Positions 1-7,933 are shown, numbered from the stretch's first letter. The stretch: DNA of 14,300 nt from Oscillospiraceae bacterium (GCA_022508865.1 JAFLUK010000022.1:1-14300); one strand, 5' to 3'. Notes: generated from the letters alone by a model not told the origin. Translations and numbers: made by a program.

Positions 1-53
1 CCTACGGACAGCCCTTAACTTATACTCACTTTATTTAATTATTTTTATTAATC

Positions 54-839
54 TTAATCGTAGATGTACCAGCTACCGTCAACTTTTACAAAGGTCATTT
101 CCTGAGTTTTCTTTGCAAAACTATCAGCAAGATAATCAACAAGGCTATTGTCTATGTCAAAGTTTACCTTAACCTTAGCTTTGGTTACAGCTTCAACCTC
201 TTCGCCGTCATAATCATCATAGTCCTCGTACTTATCCTGAATATACTCCTGCCATGTGCAGTCCATATAGTCGTGGTCCTCGTCTGTGATGTCCTCTTCC
301 TTAACAACATCAAAATCAATCTCAATCTCGCCGAGATATCCACCGAAAGCTGATGCAAGGTCGCTTATATCAATATCTTTATCCTCAAGAACAAAGGAAG
401 GATAGCACTTTTCAAGGGCATCCTGGTCGCCGTCGTTTATGGCAGCTTCCATATTTTTCAGCACGCCGTTGATGCCGCTGCCTGCAATTATATTAACAAC
501 AATTGCGATTACAATTATCAGTGCAACTACACCACCTGCAATAGCGTAATAGATTGGCTTGATTTTCTTAAATAAATCAATCATAGGCTGGAAAGTGCTG
601 TTCTTCTGAACAGGAGCAGCAACAGGCTGACCTGTCATTGGGTCAAAGGTTGTTGGCGCAGGAGCCGGTTCTGCAACAGGTGTTGCCGCAGCAGCTTCTT
701 CTGCAGGAGCAGGTGTTGGCTCTGCCACCGGAGCAGGTTCTGCAACAGGTGCCGGAGCATTTGGTGTCTGCTTCGCACCGCAATTAGCGCAGAAGCTGGA
801 ATTATCATCGATTTGTTTACCGCAATTTGTACAAAACAT
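54..839 (-). CDS. Zinc-ribbon membrane protein with acidic extracytoplasmic domain
   Basis: This 261-residue protein has no assigned function. Residues 3-20 form a four-cysteine zinc ribbon (C3, C6, C17, C20). Residues 25-64 are a Pro/Ala/Glu linker with repeated PVAEP units, and 96-119 are one strong transmembrane helix. The C-terminal part (about 122-261) is very acidic, with Asp/Glu/Tyr crowded at 181-216, and ends in VKVDGSWYIYD, a tail resembling NTF2-like DUF4878-type domains. By positive-inside reasoning the zinc ribbon is cytoplasmic and the acidic domain outside. The ATG at 839 is chosen over the in-frame ATG at 857 because GGAGGT (845-850 on +) sits just upstream of it. The architecture is common in Firmicutes proteins of unknown role. 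The gene is divergent from the nucleotidyltransferase gene and seems monocistronic. It could be a stress or envelope sensor, but nothing here proves that. Confidence 0.85.
   Translation of the reverse strand: MFCTNCGKQIDDNSSFCANCGAKQTPNAPAPVAEPAPVAEPTPAPAEEAAAATPVAEPAPAPTTFDPMTGQPVAAPVQKNSTFQPMIDLFKKIKPIYYAIAGGVVALIIVIAIVVNIIAGSGINGVLKNMEAAINDGDQDALEKCYPSFVLEDKDIDISDLASAFGGYLGEIEIDFDVVKEEDITDEDHDYMDCTWQEYIQDKYEDYDDYDGEEVEAVTKAKVKVNFDIDNSLVDYLADSFAKKTQEMTFVKVDGSWYIYD
661..751. repeat. Imperfect 22-bp direct repeats in the Pro/Ala linker
   Basis: Two 22-base copies at 661-682 and 730-751 differ at one position (the sixth base). They encode the repeated VAEPAP segments of the linker in the 54-839 gene. 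Copies this alike suggest recent internal duplication, and the linker length may vary between strains. Confidence 0.75.
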
Positions 840-911
840 AATATACCTCCAAATCACAAAGAAATATTAAGCAAATAGTTCCACTCATTTTCTCTGTTTT
901 ATAGTAATTTT

Positions 912-940
912 ATTATAGCACATCTTTAATAACGAAACAA
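912..940 (-). promoter_or_regulatory. Promoter of the zinc-ribbon gene
   Basis: On the minus strand a perfect TATAAT (912-917) lies 17 bases from a weak TTGTTT (935-940). It is about 75 bases upstream of the start at 839. The -10 is convincing and the -35 is poor. The rest of the 272-base divergent gap (840-1111) is AT-rich and otherwise holds only the opposite-facing promoter at 1055-1082. Confidence 0.55.
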
Positions 941-1054
941 TTAATTTTTACATTTTTCATCCAAGTTTTTCAAATTTCCATTATATCACCACTATAGTAC
1001 CAAAAAATCCACACCTGTTTGTATATTTTTACATTATATTATTATTTTTTCGTC

Positions 1055-1082
1055 TTGTAAAAAATATATTTTTGCTTATAAT
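1055..1082 (+). promoter_or_regulatory. Promoter of the nucleotidyltransferase-fold gene
   Basis: TTGTAA (1055-1060), a 16-base spacer and TATAAT (1077-1082) lie about 30 bases before the ATG at 1112. Transcription would start near 1089, giving a short leader with AAAGGTG (1099-1105) as ribosome binding site. Confidence 0.6.
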
Positions 1083-1111
1083 ATTATATATATTGCACAA
1101 AAGGTGATTTA

Positions 1112-2335
1112 ATGAATTATACTCAAAAATACTTTTTAAATTTAATAAAATGCTTTTATCTTAATAAGGAATGCACTCCGCCAGAGGATGAGCTTGATAT
1201 GAGGGAGCTTTACAACCTTGCCGAAATGCATGGTGTGCAGGGAATAATTTTCTCAAAAATCAAAGACTTTTCTTCCCTTACAAATTCAGAATATTATCAC
1301 AGGCTCCGCATGGACTTTTTCAGTCTTACAATGGGAAGCGTGATAATAGAAGAAAATCTGAAAATCCTTACTAATCTTTTGAATGATAACGGTTGCAAGC
1401 ACATACTTTTTAAGGGTTCTGTTGTAAAAAACTTTTATCCCTCAAAAGAGCTTCGTACAATGGGCGACATTGATATTTTGGTAGATGTTAAGAACTATGA
1501 AAAAATCCATAATCTTCTGTTGAAAAACAATTTTGAGTATGATGAGCAGACCAGCGAAAAATTAACACAAGCGTATGATTATAACAACACTCATTTTGAA
1601 GTTCATACAAGTCTTGCAAATAAAAATTCATATATACATAGCGGTGATTTTTTAAGCTTTTTCAGTGATGCCTTTGACCACGCTGTAAATATAGAAAATT
1701 TAACCTACTCCTTGGAGCCCGCTTATCACCTTGCTTTTTTACTCTATCATTTGGAAAGGCATTTTGAACGCAACGGCTTTGGAATAAGAATGCTCCTGGA
1801 TTTTCCTTTTTTTTATGACAAAAATCAAGTTGACATCGGTCTTTTGAAAAAATATTTGGCACAAATTAATTTAACAGATTTTGCGTCCTGTATATTTAAT
1901 CTTTGCAACAATATTTTTGATTCAGATTTGCCAATCATAGGTGAAAAACAGCTTGACAGCAACCTTTCTGAATTTTTGCTTAACAAAGTACTTGCCAAGG
2001 GAACCTTTGGTATTTCGGGAGGCGATGACGACTCCAGAAAAATTTTGTGGGTACAATTAAAATATGGTTACAACCCTGCAACAACATCGGGAAAAATAAA
2101 GTCTTTTTTAAGATGGTTGTTCCCCACAAAACAGGATCTTTGCGATTTATGCCTTTGCACAGAGGAAACACCAACAATCAAAATGCCTGCCGTATATTTT
2201 GGCAGAATAATAGATGCAATTAAAAAAAGAACAGGACCAAAGGGTAAAAAATACAAAACCTATAACCACAGCAAAATAAGCAATAATGATTTTCTGTACA
2301 TCAATCTATTAAAAGAACTTGGTATTAAAAAATAA
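1112..2335 (+). CDS. Nucleotidyltransferase-fold protein (NTP_transf_5-like)
   Basis: This 407-residue protein looks like the uncharacterised nucleotidyltransferase family NTP_transf_5 (Pfam PF14907, recalled from memory). The family signature is visible as HILFKG (97-102), then YP (109-110), then R115-TMGDIDILV, with D119 and D121 as likely metal-binding aspartates. HFEVH (161-165) follows, in the place where the family usually carries a third acidic residue. The C-terminal half is mainly helical by composition and ends in a basic tail. The start at 1112 has AAAGGTG 7 bases upstream and a promoter just before. Family members often sit in polysaccharide or peptide-modification loci, but none is visible here. 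The substrate cannot be read from sequence; transfer of a nucleotide to a protein or small molecule is the family-level expectation only. Confidence 0.75.
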   Translation: MNYTQKYFLNLIKCFYLNKECTPPEDELDMRELYNLAEMHGVQGIIFSKIKDFSSLTNSEYYHRLRMDFFSLTMGSVIIEENLKILTNLLNDNGCKHILFKGSVVKNFYPSKELRTMGDIDILVDVKNYEKIHNLLLKNNFEYDEQTSEKLTQAYDYNNTHFEVHTSLANKNSYIHSGDFLSFFSDAFDHAVNIENLTYSLEPAYHLAFLLYHLERHFERNGFGIRMLLDFPFFYDKNQVDIGLLKKYLAQINLTDFASCIFNLCNNIFDSDLPIIGEKQLDSNLSEFLLNKVLAKGTFGISGGDDDSRKILWVQLKYGYNPATTSGKIKSFLRWLFPTKQDLCDLCLCTEETPTIKMPAVYFGRIIDAIKKRTGPKGKKYKTYNHSKISNNDFLYINLLKELGIKK

Positions 2336-2426
2336 TAAATTACTGTAAAAAACAACTTACTTATTTTCGCCTTATTCCATTGTTTTTTATATTGCTATGA
2401 GATTTTTTCTGCACAGAGGTGATAAT

Positions 2427-2657
2427 GTGAATACGGACAAAAAATACGAAACAATTGGCAAAGTAATCTGTACAATTTCATATTGGATTTATGCCTTTAA
2501 GATAATACTTACTGTAAGTATTATTGCGGGAATTGTGCTGTATTTGATTGATTATCCCCTGTGGATTGCACCACTGATAGGACTGGGTGCATTTTTGATT
2601 TATCGCTCCATAAAAAGATTAATTTTCAGAATATTATATAAGCTTGCAAATATGTAA
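2427..2657 (+). CDS. Small membrane protein, GTG start
   Basis: This is a 76-residue hypothetical protein beginning VNTDKKYE. It has two hydrophobic stretches, about residues 14-40 and 44-58, joined by a short DYPLW turn, then a basic C-terminal segment (RSIKRLIFRILYK), which suggests a two-helix protein with its tail in the cytoplasm. I place the start at GTG 2427 because AGAGGTGAT (2415-2423) lies immediately upstream. The in-frame ATG at 2397 lacks a ribosome binding site. It follows the nucleotidyltransferase-fold gene by 91 bases with no terminator between them, so cotranscription is plausible. I recognise no family. Confidence 0.6.
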   Translation: MNTDKKYETIGKVICTISYWIYAFKIILTVSIIAGIVLYLIDYPLWIAPLIGLGAFLIYRSIKRLIFRILYKLANM

Positions 2658-2660
2658 AAT

Positions 2661-2701
2661 AACGGCACATCCATTGATAAAATATCACAGGATGTGCCGT
2701 T
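2661..2701. terminator. Shared hairpin terminator between convergent genes
   Basis: A perfect 12-bp stem (2661-2672 with 2690-2701) encloses a smaller TGATA/TATCA inner stem (2675-2679 with 2683-2687). The hairpin sits 3 bases after the small membrane gene and 2 bases after the stop of the opposite-facing transporter. T-rich sequence follows on both strands, more weakly than in a classical terminator, so it probably serves both genes. Confidence 0.8.
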
Positions 2702-2703
2702 GC

Positions 2704-3606
2704 TTATACTTTTTTCTGATTAATCTTCTTAAAAATCCAAAGTTGGTTGTTGTATAAAAACATTATAAGTGCCATTATTATGATAATAAAATATCCTATA
2801 ACAGAAAGAACATCGGGAATGTCGCCAAACATTATAAAACCAAGTCCTGCGGCGAAAATAATCTGGCTGTAGTCGTAGACAGAAATCTCCTTGGCAGGAG
2901 CATAGGTGTAGGCAGCGGTAATTGCAAACTGTCCCCCTGCGGCGGAAAGCCCTGCCATAATAAGAGAAAAAAGTTGATAGATTGTAAACATTTTGAATTC
3001 TGCTATCATTAAAGGTGTAAAAACAAGGGTGCTGAATCCTGAAAAAAACAGCACAATAAACGTTCCGTTTTCTCCCCTTTTTCCAAGATATCTTACCATT
3101 GTGTAGGCAAGACCTGCTGCCATCCCACCAACAAGACCTGCAAGGGAGGGAATAAATTCCGCATTTGCAAAATCAGGCTTGATAACAAACAGTGCGCCGA
3201 TAAATGCCCCGATTACAATTACTCCCTGGGGAACAGTAAGCTTTTCTTTTAATATTATGAAGGAAAAGAGTATTACAAAAAATGGTGACATTTTGTTGAG
3301 TATTGATGCATCGCTTAACACCAAATGGTCTATTGCGTAAAAATTCCCTAAAATTCCCACTGTTCCAAAAACAGAACGGAGAATCAAAGGAGCAAGATTT
3401 TTCTTTTGAAATCCGAAGTCCTTTTTGCCCTTGAGCATCATAATCAGCGCAAAGAAAAAAGCTACAAAATTACGAAAAAATGCCTTTTCTGTAGTTGGCA
3501 AATCTCCTGACAATTTTACAAACATATTCATCAGAGCAAAGCAAAAGGCTGATAAAATAATATATACAATACCCTTGTATTTCTTGTTGATTTTCAATTT
3601 CGTCAT
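2704..3606 (-). CDS. EamA/DMT-family transporter
   Basis: A 300-residue polytopic membrane protein of the drug/metabolite transporter (EamA, RhaT-like) superfamily. It shows about ten hydrophobic helices arranged as two homologous halves. The first half begins GIVYIILSAFCFALMN near residue 12 and contains FFRNFVAFFFAL and the conserved SVFGTVGILGNFYAI-type segment. The second half begins near LAGLVGGMAAGLAYT. The motif SPFFVILFSFIILKEKL is typical of the family, whose members export or import small metabolites. The substrate is unknown. The ATG at 3606 is preferred because the longer frame from 3657 would begin inside the promoter, whose -35 spans 3657-3662; GGAAGA lies just upstream of 3606. 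The gene is divergent from the trp operon, but there is no evidence that it moves tryptophan or its precursors. Confidence 0.87.
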   Translation of the reverse strand: MTKLKINKKYKGIVYIILSAFCFALMNMFVKLSGDLPTTEKAFFRNFVAFFFALIMMLKGKKDFGFQKKNLAPLILRSVFGTVGILGNFYAIDHLVLSDASILNKMSPFFVILFSFIILKEKLTVPQGVIVIGAFIGALFVIKPDFANAEFIPSLAGLVGGMAAGLAYTMVRYLGKRGENGTFIVLFFSGFSTLVFTPLMIAEFKMFTIYQLFSLIMAGLSAAGGQFAITAAYTYAPAKEISVYDYSQIIFAAGLGFIMFGDIPDVLSVIGYFIIIIMALIMFLYNNQLWIFKKINQKKV

Positions 3607-3634
3607 TCTTTCTTCCAAAATTTTTACTGAAAAT

Positions 3635-3662
3635 ATTATAACATAATTATTCTGCAAAGCAA
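3635..3662 (-). promoter_or_regulatory. Promoter of the EamA transporter gene
   Basis: On the minus strand TATAAT (3635-3640) is preceded by a 16-base spacer and TTGCTT (3657-3662). Transcription would begin near 3628, about 22 bases before the ATG at 3606, which helps to fix the start codon. Confidence 0.6.
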
Positions 3663-3721
3663 GACTTTGGGTAACACCATGAGGTCATAATAGTATAATC
3701 AACATTGGTATCAATTTTTTC

Positions 3722-3750
3722 TTGACAAAAGGGTTAGCATAGAATATAAT
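3722..3750 (+). promoter_or_regulatory. trp operon promoter
   Basis: A consensus vegetative promoter: TTGACA (3722-3727), 17-base spacer, TATAAT (3745-3750). The expected transcription start near 3757 lies just before Stem I of the T-box. Such a strong promoter fits control by premature termination rather than by initiation. Confidence 0.9.
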
Positions 3751-3756
3751 TATACA

Positions 3757-4034
3757 CAGTTTAATATAAAAACCGTTGATTGGGAGTGAGTACACTTAAC
3801 GGATGTTTTCAGAGAGTTGTCGGTTGGTGCAAGACAATAACAGAGGTTTTGTGGAATGGACCCGAGAGGGCAGGCTGAAATGCTTTTGCAAAGTAGGTAC
3901 TGACGGAACCCCTGCCGTTACAGAGGGGAGTATGTGTTGGCATATGTTAAAGTGGGTATATTTTATACCAAATTGGGTGGTACCGCAGAAGTTACAGGCT
4001 TTTGTCCCTTTACAGGGGCAAAGGTCTTTTTTAT
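3757..4034 (+). promoter_or_regulatory. Tryptophan-specific T-box riboswitch
   Basis: The trp leader reads the charging state of tRNA-Trp. The Stem I distal element is AGAGAG followed by a TTGTC/GACAA stem (3817-3821, 3833-3837) closing a GGTTGGTGCAA loop. The specifier loop has AGTA on the 5' side (3789-3792) and GAA-TGG-ACC on the 3' side, so the specifier is UGG (3857-3859), followed by the usual purine. The T-box proper, GGGTGGTACCGCAG, is at 3975-3988. The antiterminator can form from GGG 3975-3977 with CCC 4006-4008 and from 3985-3991 with 3999-4005, leaving the seven-base bulge TGGTACC. The competing terminator uses the same 3999-4008 strand. Uncharged tRNA-Trp should therefore allow readthrough into trpE. 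The leader is also an open frame in phase with trpE, which can mislead gene callers. Confidence 0.93.
3997..4034 (+). terminator. T-box regulated intrinsic terminator
   Basis: A 12-bp stem (3997-4008 with 4015-4026, including three G-U pairs and one internal wobble) closes a six-base loop and runs into TTTTTT. It is mutually exclusive with the T-box antiterminator and ends 39 bases before trpE. Confidence 0.88.
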
Positions 4035-4072
4035 TTATTATTTATCATATTATTAAGGAAAGGAGGAGGCTA

Positions 4073-5530
4073 ATGTATACACCAAGCTATGATGAAATTT
4101 CCGCATATAAGGATTACCACATTATCCCTGTTTGCAAGGAAATCTACGCAGACATTATCACCCCTATTACATTGCTTCGAAAAATAGCAGACAAATATAA
4201 AAATTTCTACCTGTTAGAAAGTATTGAAGGTGGCGAAAAATGGGCAAGATACAGCTTTTTTGGTTTTGACCCCAAGGCAAGACTCTATTGCAAAAAGGGT
4301 ACAGTGACAATAGAGGGCGAGGGTGCAAAAGTTGTAAAAACGAAAAAGCCCCTTCAGGTTTTGAGGGAATACATGAGCAACTACAAAACACCTACTCTTC
4401 CCAACACACCACCTTTTACAGGGGGGCTTGTAGGTTACTACGGCTATTCTATGATTGGTTATGCAGAGCCTACCCTCAAGCTAAAGGAAAGTGAATTTAA
4501 CGACTTTGATGTTATGCTGTGTGACAAGGTAATTGCCTATGACCATTTAAAGCAAAAAATTACCGTCATTGTTAATATGAAAACCAATGATATGGAAAAC
4601 CAATATAATAAGGCAATTTCCGACATTGATGAAATTGTAAATATGATTTACGATAACACACCTGTTTCCTGCCAGGAGATATATGACAAGGTTGATTTTA
4701 AGTCTAATTTTTCAGAAGAAGAATATGCAGAAACTGTCAACAGAACAAAGGAATATATTTTTGACGGTGATATTTTTCAGGCTGTTATTTCCAGAAGATT
4801 TGAAACAGAATACAAGGGCAGCTTACTCAGTGCATACAGAGTTTTGAGGGTAACAAACCCCTCCCCTTATATGGTATTTATGAAAATAGGCGACAACGAA
4901 ATTATTTCTACCTCTCCTGAAACACTGGTAAGATATCAAAACGGCAGACTGACCACCTTCCCCATTGCAGGTTCTCGTCCAAGAGGCACAACAGAAAAAG
5001 AGGATTTAGCCCTTGAAAAGGATTTGCTCAACGACGAAAAGGAGCTTTCCGAGCACAATATGCTGGTGGATTTAGGCAGAAATGATTTGGGAAAAATCTC
5101 AAAAATCAACTCTGTAGAGGTTACAGAGTATATGAAAGTTCTCCGTTACTCAAAAATTATGCACATCTGTTCAGAGGTGCAGAGTGATGCCAAGGATGAT
5201 ACAGATGCATTTGATGCAATAGAGTCTGTGCTTCCTGCCGGTACACTTTCCGGCGCACCAAAGGTAAGAGCCTGTGAAATCATAGAGGAGCTGGAAAAAT
5301 GCCCAAGGGGTATTTACGGCGGTGCAATCGGTTATGTTGACTTTAACGGCAATATGGACACCTGCATTGCAATCAGAATGGCGTCAAAGACAGACAACAA
5401 GGTTTATGTTCAGGCAGGCGGCGGAATTGTTGCCGACAGTATTCCATACAATGAATATATGGAAAGCTATAACAAAGCACTTGCAGTTATGAATGCAATC
5501 AAAAATGCAGGGGAGGTTATGGAAAGATGA
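4073..5530 (+). CDS. trpE: Anthranilate synthase component I
   Basis: TrpE converts chorismate, with ammonia supplied by TrpG, to anthranilate and pyruvate, the first committed step of tryptophan synthesis. The 485-residue product is of normal length. The N-terminal domain carries LLES (47-50), the site known from enteric TrpE for tryptophan feedback inhibition. The chorismate-binding domain shows PIAGSRPRG (297-305), EHNMLVDLGRND (327-338), GTLSGAPK (390-397), GGAIGY (416-421) and AGGGIVADS (448-456). The ATG at 4073 is preceded by a strong AAGGAGGAGG. The frame stays open upstream to 3803, but that part is the T-box leader and is not conserved TrpE sequence. The TGA stop overlaps the trpG start as ATGA, so translation is probably coupled. 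Pabs and isochorismate synthases share the fold; the adjacent trp genes settle the assignment. Confidence 0.97.
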   Translation: MYTPSYDEISAYKDYHIIPVCKEIYADIITPITLLRKIADKYKNFYLLESIEGGEKWARYSFFGFDPKARLYCKKGTVTIEGEGAKVVKTKKPLQVLREYMSNYKTPTLPNTPPFTGGLVGYYGYSMIGYAEPTLKLKESEFNDFDVMLCDKVIAYDHLKQKITVIVNMKTNDMENQYNKAISDIDEIVNMIYDNTPVSCQEIYDKVDFKSNFSEEEYAETVNRTKEYIFDGDIFQAVISRRFETEYKGSLLSAYRVLRVTNPSPYMVFMKIGDNEIISTSPETLVRYQNGRLTTFPIAGSRPRGTTEKEDLALEKDLLNDEKELSEHNMLVDLGRNDLGKISKINSVEVTEYMKVLRYSKIMHICSEVQSDAKDDTDAFDAIESVLPAGTLSGAPKVRACEIIEELEKCPRGIYGGAIGYVDFNGNMDTCIAIRMASKTDNKVYVQAGGGIVADSIPYNEYMESYNKALAVMNAIKNAGEVMER

Positions 5531-6093
5531 TTTTGCTAATTGATAATTACGACAGCTTTTCCTACAATCTGGTACAACTTGCAGGCAGTATCAACCCTGA
5601 CATTAAGGTTATCAGAAATGATGTAATGACTGTTGAAGAAATAGAAAATCTGAACCCCTCCCACATTATTATTTCCCCGGGTCCAGGATATCCGAAGGAT
5701 GCAGGAATTTGCGAGGATATAATCCGATTCTTTAAGGGTAAAAAGCCGATTTTGGGTGTGTGCCTCGGTCATCAGGCCATCTGCGAGGTTTTTGGCGCAG
5801 AAATCACCCATGCAAAAAAGCTTATGCATGGTAAAAAAAGTACTATAAACATTGACAACACCTGCAAAATTTTTGCAAATATGGGCGACACAATGGAGGG
5901 GGCACGTTATCATTCCCTCATAGCAAAGAGAGAAACACTTCCGCAGGAGCTTGTTATCACTTCCACTGACGACATGGGAGAGATTATGGCGGTTAAACAC
6001 AGAGATTATGAAATTTACGGACTTCAGTTCCATCCGGAGAGTATACTTACAAAGGGAGGCAAACAGCTCCTTGAAAACTTTTTGAATATTTGA
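5527..6093 (+). CDS. trpG: Anthranilate synthase component II (glutamine amidotransferase)
   Basis: TrpG is the class I glutamine amidotransferase that hydrolyses glutamine and channels ammonia to TrpE. All key elements are visible in the 188-residue protein: IDNYDSFSYN at the N-terminus, the oxyanion-strand motif SPGPG (50-54), nucleophile Cys79 in GVCLGHQ, and His169 and Glu171 in FHPES. It is stand-alone: it is not fused to TrpE, nor to TrpD as in enteric bacteria. It overlaps trpE by four bases. In related bacteria one subunit may also serve aminodeoxychorismate synthase; no pabB or pabC is present here, so dual use cannot be judged. Confidence 0.96.
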   Translation: MILLIDNYDSFSYNLVQLAGSINPDIKVIRNDVMTVEEIENLNPSHIIISPGPGYPKDAGICEDIIRFFKGKKPILGVCLGHQAICEVFGAEITHAKKLMHGKKSTINIDNTCKIFANMGDTMEGARYHSLIAKRETLPQELVITSTDDMGEIMAVKHRDYEIYGLQFHPESILTKGGKQLLENFLNI

Positions 6094-6111
6094 AACAAAG
6101 GGTGAACTATT

Positions 6112-7122
6112 ATGATTACAGAAGCAACAAAAAAATTAGTTCAAGGTGAAAGTCTTGATTTTGATACAGCCTGCGCTGTTATGAACGAAATGATGAGCGG
6201 CGAAGCTACCAATTCACAGATGGCTTCATTCCTTACTGCATTAAGAATGAAAGGCGAAACCATTGACGAAATTACAGCCTGTGCTCAGGTTATGCGTGAC
6301 AAGGCTGTTCATATTAATACAGACAAGGATATTCTTGACATCGTCGGTACAGGGGGCGACGGCATTGGCACCTTTAACATTTCCACCACAGCCTCCTTTA
6401 TTATTGCCGCAGCAGGAATCAATGTGGCAAAGCACGGCAATCGTTCAATGAGCAGTAAATCAGGCTCTGCCGATTGTCTGGAGCACCTTGGCATTAACAT
6501 TACAATTTCTGCTGAACGTTCAAAAGAAATCCTTGAGGAAATCGGCATTTGCTTTATGTTTGCTCAAGGCTATCACAAATCAATGAAGTTTGTAGGCCCT
6601 GTTCGTAAGGAAATCGGCATTAGAAATGTTTTTAACATTTTAGGACCTCTTACCAATCCTGCAAACGCAAATATGCAGGTTATGGGCGTGTATTCAGAGG
6701 AACTCCTTGAACCTCTGGCAAGGGTGCTTTCTAACCTTGGGGTTGAAAGAGGTATGACAATTTACGGCTGTGACGGAATGGACGAGGCAACTGTAACTAC
6801 AAAAACAAAAATTTGTGAAATCAACAAGGGCGAATTTAAAACCTACGAAATCACACCACAGGATGTTGGACTTAACTCCTACACTATGGACGACCTTATC
6901 GGCGGAGACGGAGAACTTAACGCAGGACTTACAAGAGATATTCTTTCCGACAAGCTTAAGGGTGCAATGTACGAAATTGTACTCCTCAACGCAGGTCTCG
7001 GCATTTATGTGGGCGGTAAGGCAGATACAATAAAAGAGGGCATTGATGTAGCAAAGGAAATGATTGAAAGCGGAAAGGCTCTTAAAAAGCTCAATGAATT
7101 TGTTGAGCTCAGCAATCGTTGA
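6112..7122 (+). CDS. trpD: Anthranilate phosphoribosyltransferase
   Basis: TrpD joins anthranilate to phosphoribosyl pyrophosphate, giving phosphoribosylanthranilate. The 336-residue product has normal family length. The PRPP-binding glycine loop GTGGDG is at 79-84, NISTTASF follows at 89-96, and the signature KHGNRSMSSKSGSAD is at 107-121. The downstream FVGPVRKEIGIRNVFNILGPLTNPA block is also characteristic. The gene starts 18 bases after trpG with AAAGGGTG as ribosome binding site, and lies 22 bases before trpC. Confidence 0.96.
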   Translation: MITEATKKLVQGESLDFDTACAVMNEMMSGEATNSQMASFLTALRMKGETIDEITACAQVMRDKAVHINTDKDILDIVGTGGDGIGTFNISTTASFIIAAAGINVAKHGNRSMSSKSGSADCLEHLGINITISAERSKEILEEIGICFMFAQGYHKSMKFVGPVRKEIGIRNVFNILGPLTNPANANMQVMGVYSEELLEPLARVLSNLGVERGMTIYGCDGMDEATVTTKTKICEINKGEFKTYEITPQDVGLNSYTMDDLIGGDGELNAGLTRDILSDKLKGAMYEIVLLNAGLGIYVGGKADTIKEGIDVAKEMIESGKALKKLNEFVELSNR

Positions 7123-7144
7123 TTTAATCAAAAGGTGTAGTAAA

Positions 7145-7933
7145 ATGACAATATTAGACGAAATTGCAAATTACACAAGGGAAAGATATGTTCAGCAGGA
7201 AAAGATAATTCCTCTTGAAGAAATTAAGGCAAAAGCTCTTGCTATGAACCCTGAAACAGGCTTTCCCTTTGAAAAGGCACTTGCAAAGAATAATATTTCC
7301 TATATTTGCGAGGTAAAAAAAGCAAGTCCCAGCAAGGGGCTGATTGCAGAGGATTTCCCCTATTTACAAATTGCAAAGGATTATGAAGAAGCAGGGGCTT
7401 CTGCCATATCATGCCTTACAGAACCAAAATATTTTATGGGAAAGAATGAATACTTGCAGCAAATCAGCCAAGAGGTAAACATTCCAATCCTACGCAAGGA
7501 TTTTACAGTTTGCCCGTATCAAATATATGAAGCAAAGGTAATAGGAGCATCGGCGATTCTTCTTATATGCGCCTTGCTGTCCACAGAGGAGTTAAAGGAA
7601 TATTTGAAAATTGCACACAGTCTGGGGTTATCAGCATTGGTGGAGGCTCACACAGCAGATGAGGTACAGTCTGCAATTGACAGCGGAGCAAGAATAATCG
7701 GTGTAAACAACAGGAATCTAAAGGACTTTACAGTTGATTTATCCACCTGCACAAGCCTTAGAAAATTAGTACCCGAAAATATTCTGTTTGTCGGCGAAAG
7801 CGGAATAAAAACCAACAGTGATATAGAAAAGCTGAAAGAGGCTAAAGTAGATGCCGTTCTTATAGGGGAAACCCTTATGAGAAGTCAGGATAAGAAGAGA
7901 GCTTTGGAGGAATTGAACGGCGGCAAACTGTAA
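7145..7933 (+). CDS. trpC: Indole-3-glycerol phosphate synthase
   Basis: TrpC closes the indole ring, converting carboxyphenylamino-deoxyribulose phosphate to indole-3-glycerol phosphate. The 262-residue product has the (beta-alpha)8 signature motifs: ICEVKKASPSKG (54-65, with the catalytic Glu and Lys), LRKDF (116-120, catalytic Lys), VNNRNL (187-192), GESGI (217-221) and GETLMR (241-246). The start at 7145 is chosen because AAAGGTG (7131-7137) precedes it; the in-frame ATG at 7064 lies within trpD. There is no C-terminal TrpF domain like that of enteric TrpCF fusions, and no separate trpF follows. Confidence 0.95.
   Translation: MTILDEIANYTRERYVQQEKIIPLEEIKAKALAMNPETGFPFEKALAKNNISYICEVKKASPSKGLIAEDFPYLQIAKDYEEAGASAISCLTEPKYFMGKNEYLQQISQEVNIPILRKDFTVCPYQIYEAKVIGASAILLICALLSTEELKEYLKIAHSLGLSALVEAHTADEVQSAIDSGARIIGVNNRNLKDFTVDLSTCTSLRKLVPENILFVGESGIKTNSDIEKLKEAKVDAVLIGETLMRSQDKKRALEELNGGKL

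Noticed and set aside
1..53. A terminator for the minus-strand zinc-ribbon gene at the left edge.
   Set aside because: The 53 bases are AT-rich but contain no stem that I can support; any terminator may lie outside the window.
3932..4008. A possible Trp-rich leader peptide starting MCWHMLKWVY, suggesting classical ribosome-mediated attenuation.
   Set aside because: It overlaps conserved T-box elements, has a ribosome binding site too close to the ATG, and has no stop before trpE. The T-box accounts for the leader fully, and the TGG triplets partly come from the T-box consensus.
3803..4072. A 90-codon in-frame extension of trpE upstream of 4073.
   Set aside because: It coincides with the T-box riboswitch, has no ribosome binding site at 3803, and does not look like TrpE. 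The strong AAGGAGGAGG before 4073 decides the start.
5536..6033. A 165-codon open frame antisense to trpG, and similar long antisense frames across trpD and trpA.
   Set aside because: No ribosome binding sites or recognisable domains; they mirror strongly conserved genes on the other strand.
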